From assembly GCF_937616625.2 (NCBI RefSeq), contig NC_065573.1, forward strand, positions 17,995,001 to 18,059,000: 64,000 nucleotides of DNA, read 5' to 3'. The position numbers and the translations under genes were made by a program. This document shows, piece after piece, positions 13,679-24,759 of the stretch. Numbering within the stretch: position 1 is the first letter of the stretch; each line of letters opens with the position of its first letter. The notes under the pieces are model-generated. The model was not told the origin of the DNA, did not search any database, and was given only the letters and a program-made list of their open reading frames with translations. The stretch is from Mercurialis annua. Taxonomy: Eukaryota > Streptophyta > Magnoliopsida > Malpighiales > Euphorbiaceae.

Positions 13679-14204
13679 TAGAGGTGACCATGGGCCGGGT
13701 CAGCCCGTGAACCGGCCCGGAACTGGCCCGGTCAAATCCGGAACCGGACTAAAACCGGCCGGAACCGTACAAAGGGCGGTTCCGGGCCGGTTCCATATTT
13801 GTCGAATCGTGAACCGGCGGTTCCGGGTCGAAACCGGCGGTTTAAGGGTCGAACCCGTTGATAAAAAATATATATTGTATATTTAAAATATATATTATAT
13901 CTTTATCATATAATATATTTACTTTTACAATTTTGGTTAAATTTTTTGTTAATATTTTAATTTTTTAAAAAAAATTCTTTATTTTCTTGTAATACTATCT
14001 CCGTGAGTTATTTTATTGTTAAATTACATTTTTTAGTAATTAAATTTTAAATTTATTTTTAATTTTTTCTAAACCGTCCTAAACCAGAACCGGAACCGGA
14101 ACCGTCCGGTTCCGAACCGTCATGAAACCGTCTCTTATGCGGTTACGGGCCGGTTCCACTTTTTCTTGAAGGAACCGCCGGATTATGAAACGTGGCCACC
14201 TCTA
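13679..14204. mobile_element. hAT-like MITE with GGAACCGG-rich ends, 526 bp
   Basis: The terminal inverted repeats are TAGAGGTGACCA (left) and TGGCCACCTCTA (right), with one mismatch; this end form is common in plant hAT elements. Inside each end are many copies of AACCGG and GGTTCCGG. The flanks GTCCCCC (13672-13678) and GTCCTCC (14205-14211) agree at 6 of 7 positions, which fits an aged target duplication. The interior is AT-rich and non-coding. Confidence 0.65.
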
Positions 14205-14754
14205 GTCCTCCCTTTTTTCTCTCTTTTTTTATCATTTTCTCTCTCATGTATTTTTCTTTCTCTCTTTCTCTCTCTCTTTCTCATACACACACACCATATG
14301 TCTAAATAATTTATTTATATAACATAAATTTTGAAAATAATATTACTTTTAATTTTAAAAATTTAAATTTATTAAATTTATTACATTTTAAGAAATACAT
14401 TAATACATAAATAATATATTTTTTTATAAATTATTTAATTTTTATGCCATGTATAATTATATATTATGATGTATCTATCATGTATAGATATATATCATGA
14501 TGCATCTATATAGTACATTTTAAAAATGTATCTATCATGTATAAAATATCTATTGAAAAATGTATAAATATAAAAATGAACCTATCGAATTAGTCCATTA
14601 ATTCAATTAATCGATAAAAATTAAAAAGTTTAATTAATTCGGTTAATTAAACTCTAATTTACTACTTAAAATTCACTTTCTCGATCAAAAGATTTTGGAA
14701 AAGATAAGTTAATCCACCTACGCGTCTTTTAACTATTTATGTTTTTAAATAATA
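14205..14754. other. AT-rich non-coding region with CT tract
   Basis: It starts with a CT-rich microsatellite-like tract (14205-14290). AT-rich sequence follows with scattered ATGTATC-type words (14440-14560), leading into the tandem array that begins near 14782. No gene is seen. Confidence 0.4.
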
Positions 14755-14781
14755 AATTAATAATTATCTGATATACCTGAG

Positions 14782-15130
14782 ATGTATCAAAAATGAATCA
14801 AATATGTATCCAAAATGAATAAAATATGTATAAAAAATGAAACAAATATGTATCAAAAATGAATCAAATATGTATCCAAAATGAATAAAATATGTATAAA
14901 AAATGAAACAAATATGTATCAAAAATGAATCAAATATGTATCGGAAATGTATCAAATATATATAAAAACAAGAAAAAATATTTGAACGATCGAATATATA
15001 TCAAATATGTATCGGATATGCATCAAATATGTACCGGAAATGTATCGAAGATGTATCAAATATGTATCGGAAATGTATGTTTCGGAAATGTATCAGATAT
15101 GTATCAGAGCTGTATCAAATATATCTCCAG
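14782..15130. repeat. 66-bp higher-order tandem repeat built from 22-bp units, then degenerate GATACAT-type repeat
   Basis: Copies start at 14782, 14848 and 14914 (period 66). Each 66-bp copy is three related 22-bp units: ATGTATCAAAAATGAATC-AAAT, ATGTATCCAAAATGAATA-AAAT and ATGTATAAAAAATGAAAC-AAAT. After 14936 the array continues in a looser form with ATGTATCGGAAATGTATC words to about 15125. The frames on both strands are products of the periodicity and show repeating peptides, not a gene. Confidence 0.8.
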
Positions 15131-17587
15131 CAATTTTGTATATATTTTCTCTAATATCTTGAATATTTTTTAATTTTTTGATAGTATTTTTATAAATATT
15201 TTTCTGAATAGTTTTAAAAAGCTTCTATTCAATAATAAATGGAAAATTAAGGTACTAGATAAATAAAAAAAAAACATAAAATTAAGGGATCAGATAAAAA
15301 AATGTAAAATTAAGTGACCATGTATGACAAAATGAAAATTCGAGAATCGGATAGATAAAAAATATAAAATTAAAAAACTAGATAAAACTAACTAAAAATT
15401 TAAAAGTTAAATGGACAAAATTTATGAGGCACTCTTTTGGAATTAAATTCCAAAGAGGCACTAAACCGGAAATTTTAATGTCTTATAGGCACACAAAAAT
15501 CAAAAACCCCAAAAAAGTTAAATGAATATAAATATAAAAAAAAGTAAAAATAAATGAAAAATAGTTTACGTCTTTTTTATGGGAATATAAAATTATGTAT
15601 TGTGAGGGGTTGATTTTTAAAATGAAAAATCATAGAAAAAGTCCAAAAAGTGGCACAGAGTCAGAAATTGTTGGCCGGCCACGTGACTTCCACCTCACAA
15701 AAGGAATAGAAGCTATATATATGTAAGAAGATGGAAATCAGTTAATGAGGGTGGAGGTTTGGACACATGTAAGTTTGAGGAAGATGGTACTAAATGAAAA
15801 TTAAATGGGTTTTGTGATATTAATTGAAATAATAATAGCAATAAAGAAATAACTCTAACTAAGATGACAATTTGGTGAAAAGCAAATGTAATTTATGATT
15901 TTTCTTGTTATTTTCTCTTTTTTGTTTGATTATATATTTTTTGTGAGTTTATCTCTATTGATGGGTAAATTACGATCTAATCTAATTTAAAACAACTAAC
16001 TACATGAATCTCTATTTGTAAGCTTCTTGTAAAAATTGTAATTTTTTTGTTTTTTATTATCTAATATGAAATAGAAATTAAACTGTATTTAATTTAATTG
16101 AATGAACTTGAAGAAAATAATAAATTTTAAAACACAACCAAAATCTAATATAACTACTATGGAAATAAAAAATTAAATTAATTTAAATAATAAAAGATAT
16201 ACATATATGTATTGGAATGTTAGAGCTCTCCAATTGCAATCTGAAACTATTACATCAAACTTCATTGATACACGTCTGAAATTGTTTTCTTTTTTGAGAT
16301 TAAAAGAAATATATTGAATTAATTCATTAAATATTTTAAATTTTATGCAAACTATTTTTAAAAATAAACTATTTTTTTCATAAAAGTATCTCCCTCTACT
16401 TTTTGACACATCAATATTAAAAACAAAAAAAAACATGGAGAAAAACTAATATTTTTAACTGATATAAACATACTATAAGTATATGGAGATATATTTGTTG
16501 CAATAGAACGAAAATGTACAATATGTATGAAAGTAAAAACTACATATTTACAAGGAAAAAAAACATTTACGGCACCTTTTCTTAAACTTTACTTATAGTG
16601 GTATCGACTTTTTAAAAATAATTACATCGTGTATTTTTTATTTTTCAAATTACTTTTTTAATTTCAAAAATGTTCTTTTTGGTGTTTTTATTGTGTAATC
16701 ATAATGTTATTATAGTGTATTTTATGGTTTATTTATAGTGTGTTTATAGTGCATTTATGATGTATTTACGATGAGTAAATATTGCTGGGTAAAAAAAGTA
16801 TTTATAAATATTTTATGAAACTGGATATCGAATGTAATTGACAATTCATGACCCGTATATTTTATAATTACTTTCTAAAAATAGGGTAGTTTGAGGACAA
16901 TCTCTATTTAAAAGTTAAAACTATTTTGACAGTTTTGATTCTTTTATTAAAAAAATCAATGATATGATTCTTTATGTTTATTTTTGTTAACATTTTAATA
17001 TTTTTTTGTTTATTTTTTGTTTTTAACTAAGTCAAACGACTAAATTAATAGATTAAATTTTAATTTAATCTTTAAATTTATTTTTAATACAAATATAAAT
17101 AAAAATAATATTTATATGAGATTTAATGATTCTATGTATTTGATGTATTTATATAATACTTTTTCATTTTTTAATCTTTTAAGTTTTAGTTTTTTTAAAA
17201 ATTAAAAGTTTAGTTTTTTGATATTTTCGGTTTCAAAACTAAGTATATTAATAAAATTAATAAAAATTAATAATTAATAATATTAAAATTAAAATTAATA
17301 AAAATAAAAAAATAAAATTGGATTCATCAGTGGATATGTATTTTAGTTTTTTAATATTTTTGGTTTCAAAAGTAAGAACATTAATAAATTAATAAAAGTT
17401 AAGAAAAAAATTGGATTCAACAGTGGATATATATTTTTCAATTGATAAATATTTAGAATTAATTTTTTACTTTTGTATATAGAAATACCTATTTATATAA
17501 TAAGATTTTTTTTTGTGTGCCTATAGACACAATGTCAACATGACGAATAGGCATACGTACAATTTTGCCTTCACTCAAAAATCAAAA
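15131..17587. other. AT-rich non-coding region
   Basis: No gene, tRNA or clear transposon terminus is seen. The region consists mostly of A/T runs, a G-box-like GCCACGTGAC at 15677-15686, and TTTATAGTG-type direct repeats near 16700-16770. The frame at 16173-16436 on the minus strand has no recognisable domain. Confidence 0.4.
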
Positions 17588-17596
17588 ATCAAAAAC

Positions 17597-17967
17597 GGCT
17601 TATCCCCTTAAAAACCCCTCATCTTTTACTCCCAATTTGTTTGCACTCTCACATTATAAAACCACCAAATATATCCAAATTACGACCTTTCGCTTTCAAT
17701 TGCACCTCAAACATTAAATTGATCTTTTTTCACTTGAAAAAATAGATTTATTTTTGTTTTAAATAAAATATTAAGTCATATTTTAAAATATATGCTAAAA
17801 TTTAAAGTATTGATTTGAACATTTTTCAAGTAAAAAGAGGTCAATTTAATGCTTAAGGATGCAATTGAAAGTGAAAGGTCGTAATTTGAGTATATTTGGT
17901 GGTTTTATAACGTGAGGGTGCAAACGAATTGGGAGTAAAAGATAGGGGGATTTTAAAGGGATAAGCC
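17597..17967. mobile_element. Foldback MITE, Mutator-like (9-bp flanking duplication), 371 bp
   Basis: The ends are GGCTTATCCCCTTAAAA and, inverted, GGCTTATCCCTTTAAAA. Pairing extends more than 100 bp inward from each end (for example ATCTTTTACTCCCAATT on both arms). The flanks are ATCAAAAAC (17588-17596) and ATCAAAAAA (17968-17976), 8 of 9 identical, so a 9-bp target duplication is likely. The end sequence resembles the GGCTTAATNACTTAAAAA ends of copies at 40406 and 63592. Confidence 0.75.
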
Positions 17968-18326
17968 ATCAAAAAATGATGTTATAGATAAGAGACAGAA
18001 GTGAAAGAATGAGGATATTTTGAATTTTCCTTGATAAAGAAAGAAGGATAGGCCATCGTTTGAGACAGGGTGGAGTATTTTTTATGGTTGGGATGGACAT
18101 AATTTGTAGATATTTTTAGGTTTTTTTGTTAGTTTTTTCAAAAACAGTAAATTCATCAAAAAAAAAAAGAAACAGTAAATAATTGAAAATAGCCATTCTT
18201 TTAAATACCCTCACTCATCCATCATTCTTTTATTATAAAAATAAATATTTAAAAAATAACATAATACTTTTAAATTTACTTCATATTCGTTAATTTACAC
18301 GTTTTTTTACAAAATAAAAAAATATA

Positions 18327-18632
18327 GTTCATGTTTGATAAATAAAATAGAATAACATAAAATAAAATAGCTATGAAAAATCTAAAACTCTCTCTTTAAA
18401 AAAAATTTCTCCCTCTTTTTTCTAAAAAAAAGTCTTCTTCTTTTTCATCATTCGAATAAAGTAGATATTTTATGAAATAGCTATTTTTTATTTTTTAAGA
18501 GGAATATTTATTACACAAAATCATAAAACAGCAATTTCATAGAATATCTACTTTATGAGCCAAAATAAAATATTATTAATTATATACGAAATAGCTAATC
18601 CATTCTTGTCCTATTTTATGAACCAAATATAA
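18327..18632. mobile_element. Short inverted-repeat element, probably hAT-like MITE
   Basis: The left end (GTTCATGTTTGATAAAT) and the reverse complement of the right end (GTTATATTTGGTTCATAAA) are related, and the interior contains smaller inverted words around CTATTTTATGAA. No confident target duplication was found, so the limits are approximate. Confidence 0.4.
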
Positions 18633-18733
18633 CTATATATTAAAAAAGTCTTCACATTAAAAAAATGGTAATTTATTTATTGAATATAAGCTCTTACATT
18701 CAAGTGAAGTTGAAAACAGTGTTGTAAAAATTA

Positions 18734-19103
18734 GGGTTAATTCTTAAAAAAATCACGAACTTTACACGAAATTTCATTTTAATCATGAACTTTAAAAGTT
18801 GTCATTTAAAGGCACGAACTTTCATTTTGTTTCTAATCTATCGCCAAAGTAAAATCCGATGTATTTTATCGAACAAAAAATTCATAATCCTATATATTCT
18901 AACTAAAAGATAATAAAATTTAATGTAGATTTATAATTTGGGTCTTTCATTAATGGTTTATTTAAGAATTTAGTCAACAAAAATACACTGAAATGATAGA
19001 TTTGAAACAAAATGAAAGTTCGTGCCTTTAAATGGCAACTTTTAAAGGTCATGATTAAAATGAAACTTCGTGTAAAGTTCGTGATTTTTTTAGGAATTAA
19101 CCC
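18734..19103. mobile_element. Foldback MITE, Mutator-like, 370 bp, TSD TAAAAATTA
   Basis: The ends GGGTTAATTCTTAAAAAAAT and their inverted partner are part of nearly identical arms of about 100 bp, including GGCACGAACTTTCATTTTG on one arm and its complement on the other. The element is flanked by an exact 9-bp duplication, TAAAAATTA at 18725-18733 and 19104-19112. A 9-bp duplication is typical of Mutator-like transposons. It encodes nothing. Confidence 0.9.
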
Positions 19104-19299
19104 TAAAAATTAATGGTCGGTTTATTGTTTCAACTGCCTATTAAATAACACTAATAAAAAAATTGAAAAGTAGCGACTGATTTTGAATGTTGACCGACGT
19201 ATTTTTATGTCGGTTATTCTATTTAAACCGCCAGTTTGATCCAATCTAATTTGATGGAACCATATTCTCAATTGTTTGTTTTGTTATTTGGACCAAATA

Positions 19300-19910
19300 T
19301 GTCAAGATCCAAAATTTCGGACCGAGACCGGCGCTAGAGGAGAGTTTTAGCTCTGAAACCTATAGCAAACTTAAAAATCACTATAAATTTTTCACTTTTA
19401 ATTTGATTTGTAATTAGAGATTCATTCTTAAAATATGTGATTTCATTTATAGAAAACGTCAGAGATTAAAAAGCACTTAATACTTTATTCATAAATGATA
19501 GATCCTGACATTTCGACGGCGTTTAAACCTGCAAAAAAAGATAGGTCCGATTAGCTCTCTAATGCTTAAGTCAGTATTAATAATTGCATTTGTTATAAAT
19601 TGTGTGATTAGGCAATATCTCAAACTCTTTATATAATAGTAATGATGGAGTGCCTTGTAAACTCTAAATAGAAAAAGGATTCCTATTTAGCATAAAAATT
19701 CAAATAGGAAAAAGATTCCTACTTGACATGTAATTCTATTTAGGAATAAATCTCCTAAATTGGATTATACTTCTTAATTAGGAATGTGCTTTCTAATAGA
19801 ATTGTATTTTCTATTCTTCTATGAGATGGATCTTCTGGAATCTCAATTATTATGGGTATTGAATAGGAAAATCCCGTAAGACTCTGTTCATAATATTTTA
19901 GTTTCCATCA
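19300..19910 (-). mobile_element. 3' LTR of a truncated LTR retrotransposon, 611 bp
   Basis: In the minus orientation the sequence runs TGATGGAAAC to GGATCTTGACA, giving correct TG...CA ends. Its right neighbour in plus coordinates is a polypurine tract, as expected just inside a 3' LTR. The left part (from 19300) carries the GGACCGAGACCGGCGCTAG block shared with the larger LTRs at 1862 and 24760, so the 3' ends of these LTRs are related although this one is much shorter. The base pairs just outside are AAATA (19295-19299). Confidence 0.65.
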
Positions 19911-19911
19911 T

Positions 19912-19921
19912 TAGCCCCCCC
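19912..19921 (-). other. Polypurine tract of the retrotransposon (CGGGGGGGCT)
   Basis: On the minus strand CGGGGGGGCTAA immediately precedes the LTR start TGATGG. A G-rich purine run at this position primes plus-strand DNA synthesis in LTR retrotransposons, and it fixes the direction of the element. Confidence 0.6.
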
Positions 19922-20915
19922 GCAATATACCTTGTTTGATTTTTAGTTTTTTCTTATTGATTTGAGTTTTGCCTTGACGGGTCATCCTTTTTAACGAGAG
20001 ACTCGTTAGATTCTCAGTGAATCTCTTTGATTTATTATGATACCTTATCTCTAGGTATTTTGTTGTTAACTTTTTGGTTTCTTCGTGTTCTTGAAATTTC
20101 TTTGAATTTGTATTTTCAGTTCCAATCAACTTTGTGATTCGATCCATCAGTCTTTTTATATTTTGATTTTTATTTATTTATTTTCTTTTCTTCTTTGTTG
20201 AGCTCCTCCTTAGTGAGACCTTTTTAGCAAGATCCATTCTCTTGTTGAGACTTATTGTCTTCTTTTTATTGTTTTATAGGCAAAGTTTTGCGGACGAATC
20301 CTCATCGTTGGATGAAGGTATTTCACTGGATGAATCTTCATCTCTGGTTGAAGCCCTTGTATAGGCAAGATCTTATCTTTGGGTATTTCCTCATCCTATG
20401 GAAACCTTCGTTTTTTGGTGAATTCCTTATTGGATGAACCTTAATTCTTCTTCGGGTGAGACTTTATTGGCGAACCTTCATTCTTCTTTGGATAGAACCC
20501 TTCTTATTTAGGACTTTGTCAAGTCTTTTCTTTTGACTTCTGGGTTTCAAATCTTTCTTGTTTAGAACTCGATCGAGTTTTTTCTTTTTTCTTTTGTATT
20601 CTTATTTAATACTGCATTGCTACTCATTTTCCATTCATTTTGCTATAATTTATCTTCAAGTATCTGATATTCGTTGTAGTTTTAAGTTTCTTATTTATTC
20701 CTTTTCGTTCTTTATGTTCATTCTTCTTTGCTTGGTTTTACGATTTCAAGATTCCTTTGTTCTTTGTGTTTTTTTTAGCTTTATTGAGCAAAGCCTTTTA
20801 TTTAAACTCTCTTTTATTTAGTCGATGTCATCATATTTGGTGAAGCTATGAACCTTATTTGGCGGTATCTTTAAATGCTAATTGATGTGTACTTTTTAAT
20901 GAGTAATTGTTTCTT
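19922..20915 (-). mobile_element. Internal region of the truncated retrotransposon, non-coding remnant
   Basis: This lies inside the element relative to the 3' LTR. No reverse transcriptase, integrase or gag motif is visible. Frames at 19911-20147 (minus) and 20255-20821 (plus) are unconvincing. Between about 20280 and 20510 there are loose direct repeats with a GGATGAA core. The 5' LTR was not found. Confidence 0.4.
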
Positions 20916-21314
20916 GAAAAAATTACGTTAAGATCCCTGAGGTATATCATAATTAACAGTTTGGTACCCCTTGTTTCAAAAGTCTACTGAATGGTCCCTC
21001 AGTTTTAATTCCGTTAACTATTAGGTTCCTCCGTTGATTTCGACACTTATTTTCAAACGATTTGGTACCCCACCTTTAATTTTGTGAACGATTCGGTCCC
21101 TCACTTTTAATCTTATTAAACGATTTGGTCCCTCATTTTTAAACAATTTAGTACCCGAGTTTCAATCTGTTAAACGATTTTGGTCCCTCAAATTAATAAA
21201 AGGATTTCTCAGTTAACAGAGTTAAAACTGAGGGACCATTAAGTGGACTTTTGAAATAAGGGGTACCAAACTGTTAATTATGGTATACCTCAGGGGCCTC
21301 TAAGTAATTTTCTC
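20916..21314. mobile_element. Foldback MITE, Mutator-like, 399 bp, TSD TTGTTTCTT
   Basis: The left arm (GAAAAAATTACGTTAAGATC, then TTAACAGTTTGGTACCCC) pairs with the right arm over more than 90 bp. Exact 9-bp copies of TTGTTTCTT flank it at 20907-20915 and 21315-21323. It is non-coding and can fold into a long hairpin. Confidence 0.85.
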
Positions 21315-21605
21315 TTGTTTCTTCAAGGTGAACATTCTCGTTTTTATTTATACAATTCTTTCTTCATTTTGAGAGTTTTATTTATGATATTCTCTTTGGA
21401 CAAATATGAGTCTTTCGAGCTCCTCCACAAGTTGTTTTGTTATTTTTTAAAATGCAAATTAATACCCTAAACGGCGTCGTTTTGACACTTAAGGACTGAA
21501 AAATGGTTTTTTGCTAAGTTGAATGACCATATAAGAACAAAAAATAGTTTAAGGATCACATAAACAAAACAAGTATAGTTTATGGACCTGAAAATGGGTT
21601 TTTCC

Positions 21606-22716
21606 TAATAAATATTAGATCAAACTCATCCTCAGGCCCTTCTACTCTTCGACTTATTTTCGGAGGTCCCCCTACTTTATTTTACCGTTAAGGTGTCCCT
21701 CTACTTTCATTTTCTTAGTCATAATGTCCTTCGATGGACGGAATGGAGAGAGTGTACCACACTCTTCGTTAACTAACAATATTTACCGTTAACTAATAAA
21801 ATTTCCATTAAAAATGGCATGTCACCATATTTTTGTTAAAAAAAATTTAAAGGATTGAAAGTGTTATTTAACCATCTTCCTTTTCCAATTTTTGTTTCTT
21901 CTAATCATCTCCTTTCTTCTTTGGATTATCGACAACTCGCTTCCACTTATTGTGCTATTGCCGTATGCGATAACTTCGGTCATCAATTCAATTTAAAAAA
22001 GAACCATAAAAACAAATTAAAACAGAATTATTTTACAATTTGCTTAGATTATGGATCATCGTGGTCATCATCTTCTTGTTAGCCATTTGATTGAAAGGTT
22101 TGGAATTTCTTTTATTTTGAGTTGTGTGATTTTTTTTCCTTTTTTATTGTCTTTTTCAAATTTTCCTATTCTGGGTTTTGTTGGATTTTAAATTTGAAGA
22201 AATGGATGTGGTTTGTTTATTTGTCCCGATTGATGATGATGATGATGATGGAAAAATGAATTTGTTTTGAACACTCTCCGATTGAATTTGTTTTGCCGAT
22301 AGGTATTTATTCTGATTAAGTTTGTTTATATGATGGGTGTTCATGATGTGTATTTGTTCTGATTGTAATAAACAGATCATATGTTTATTTGTTCCTTGAA
22401 TTTGTTTTGATGATGGGTACTAAATTTGAACAAATACAGAGATGGATGGTGATGGCAAAATGATCAATTTGCCATCAGATTTATATTATAATTACGATAT
22501 TTATATTAAATTATAATTTTGTATTAGATACGTTCTTTAATGTTCTAAAATTTATCTACACTCTCAATAACGGAGAGTGTGGCACACTCTCCGCATTCCA
22601 TCCATCGAAGGGCGGAATGACTAAGAAAATAAAAGTAAAGGGACACTTAAACGGCAAATTGAAATAGGACCTATTGAAAAAAAGTGAAGAGTAGAGGGAC
22701 CTCAAGATGGGTATTA
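21606..22716. mobile_element. Larger foldback element, about 1.1 kb
   Basis: The left arm (about 21606-21800, with CTACTTTCATTTTCTTAGTC and CTTCGATGGACGGAATG) pairs with the right arm (about 22550-22716, with CATTCCATCCATCGAAG and GACTAAGAAAATAAAAG). The centre contains (GAT)n at 22229-22250 and no supported gene. Frames at 21855-22082, 22156-22380 and 22556-22897 have no recognisable domain. The right end abuts another MITE, and no target duplication was established. Confidence 0.6.
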
Positions 22717-22724
22717 CCCTAGGT

Positions 22725-23181
22725 AGCACGGAAACGGAAACGGGAAACGGAAACGATACGAAACGGACACGGGGAAACGAAAGTTTTTCAAAATGGAGGA
22801 CACGAAACGTGGGGGAAACGTGTAAATAACAAAAATATAAGGATATATTTATAAAAATATTATCTAAATATTTATGATAATTAACAAAATAATTCATTCT
22901 AATATACTAAATATTTAAAATTTTATAAATATATAAAAAAATATAATATAATTCAACACAAATAAGTATATTTGATGTATTGTGGGCAATGCGAATGTAA
23001 AATTTATGGGTAACTATTTAGATTTTTTTATTTGTGGGCAATAATTTTAATTTTTTTACAAATTATTAATTTTTACAATTTACGGAAACGGCCCGAAACG
23101 TTTCGTGCGGGTGTCCAAAAGTTTCCGGTTTCCGAAACGTTTCCGAAACGGGAAACGCAACTTTGTCGAAGTTTCCGTGCT
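22725..23181. mobile_element. hAT-like MITE with AGCACGGAAAC ends, 457 bp
   Basis: The terminal inverted repeats AGCACGGAAAC and GTTTCCGTGCT are exact, and both ends carry many GGAAACG words. The flanks CCCTAGGT (22717-22724) and TCATAGGT (23182-23189) match at 6 of 8 positions, consistent with an aged 8-bp hAT duplication. It sits at the right end of the foldback element 21606-22716. Confidence 0.65.
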
Positions 23182-23189
23182 TCATAGGT

Positions 23190-24729
23190 ATTACCTAATT
23201 ATTACAGAAAATGAAAAACACTTCAAAATTATTTCATGTAAATTTCAAAGTCTTTGAAAACATTTTAAAACCTTTTACAATTGAACTCACTACTAAAACT
23301 CTTTTGTATACTTTGAAAATATTTATATAATATACTTTGTAACCGTGAATCAATTACACACTATGAATTTTAGCTCATAATCATAGTTTCTCAGTCTCAC
23401 TTGCTTGAACATCGATAGCATAGCCAATGGAGGTGAACTACTCGTTTGGACATCGATAACAAAGCCAACTAATGTAATTTATACGCTTGACATCAATAGC
23501 AAAGACAATTGATGTAAACTTATATACCTCACATCGATAGTAAATCCAACTGATGTAACCTATGCCCGTGGGACCAATAGCACAGCCAACTGATCCATCT
23601 TATTCATGTTATTTCAATCGCTGTCTCACTAGTCGTATATATAATGTGCTTAACTCCACCAACACCAGAATTCATGTATAATAACTATACACATTTTCAA
23701 AGAACAAAAAAATATATAACAACTTTCAAAAACATAATTACATTAATATGTTTCAAAATTAAATATGCAATCACGAAACATTGCAACATGTATATCAACT
23801 AGCATATATGAAAATATTATTGTTCTACGAATATTCAAAAATAAGAACGTGTACTCACAGTGGTCACTTATCCTTTGCAATGTTACTCGTTATAGTTTTT
23901 ACTCTTCAAATCTCCAAAATCGTCGTATTTAATGTAGGATTCAACTGTTAAAATACAATTCAAATAATGAATCTAAATATATACTTTTCTTTCAAATTAC
24001 TATTCTTATTTTCGCTGTTTATACTCATAACACTCTTTGCTTAAATATTTTGAACAATTTACCATTTTAAACGATTCAAATTATTGTTTTAAGCATTTAA
24101 CGGTAATTTGCCTTTTTCTTGATTTTTAATCCCCAAAATTATAAATTTCTTTATAATTTTTTATTTACGTCTCATTTTTCACTTTTTATTTGTATTTAAT
24201 CTTTTTATATCCCGTCTTGTTGGAAAACATCATTTTTCACTTTTCTGTCAAATTTTCTCGTCGAAAAGTTTTTGTCAACTTTTTGCGTCGGGTCGCGTTG
24301 GAATACACTGGGCCTAAATGCGCATGGAGCTAGGCAAGTTGCCCAAGCCCCGGTCCAAGGGGCTCGGAAAGAAAAGGGCACGTCATGCCTGCTCTACCAA
24401 GAGCTCTCCGACGTGTTTTTCTCCGACCAAAACAATCAAAAACCGTCAAGGTACGCACTACCATTTATCCAACACTGAATAATTCATTTTATCTATTTTT
24501 CTTTCATTTAATCATTATTTCAGCCCCTAAAAACTTTAATAAAACTCTATTATGTCATCAATTAACACCTAATTCATGTTTTTAATCACTAAAATTCAAG
24601 TTTAATTGAAAAATTTTAATGGAAAATGAAAGAAAATGAAAAATCCCATCATACCTTGAGGTGCGGCACCCATACATGGATAAGAAGATGAGTTTTGTGT
24701 TTTTGGACACAAAATTTATTGAGGTAAAA
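23190..24729. mobile_element. Probable LTR fragment, non-coding
   Basis: The region lacks a gene but resembles the LTRs of this window: a CTCACAGTGGTCA string near 23857 like the ACTCACAG strings at 2771 and 25811, and a GC-rich stretch at 24285-24430 in otherwise AT-rich DNA. Frames at 24272-24585 lie in that GC-rich part and show no domain. Ends were not found, so the assignment is tentative. Confidence 0.3.
23409..23610. repeat. Five degenerate tandem copies of a 40-41 bp unit
   Basis: Copies begin at 23409, 23450, 23490, 23531 and 23572. Each starts ACATCGATAGCAAAGCCAAC (or a close variant) and continues with TGATGTAA-type sequence. The unit lies within the probable LTR fragment. Confidence 0.75.
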
Positions 24730-24759
24730 TTAGAGCATCTCTAATGGTTCTTTTTATTT

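Noticed and set aside
14764..15173. Frames on both strands (IHFGYIFDSFLIH-type and CIGNVSDMYQ-type peptides)
   Set aside because: Both are produced by the 66-bp/22-bp repeat, which happens to lack stops.
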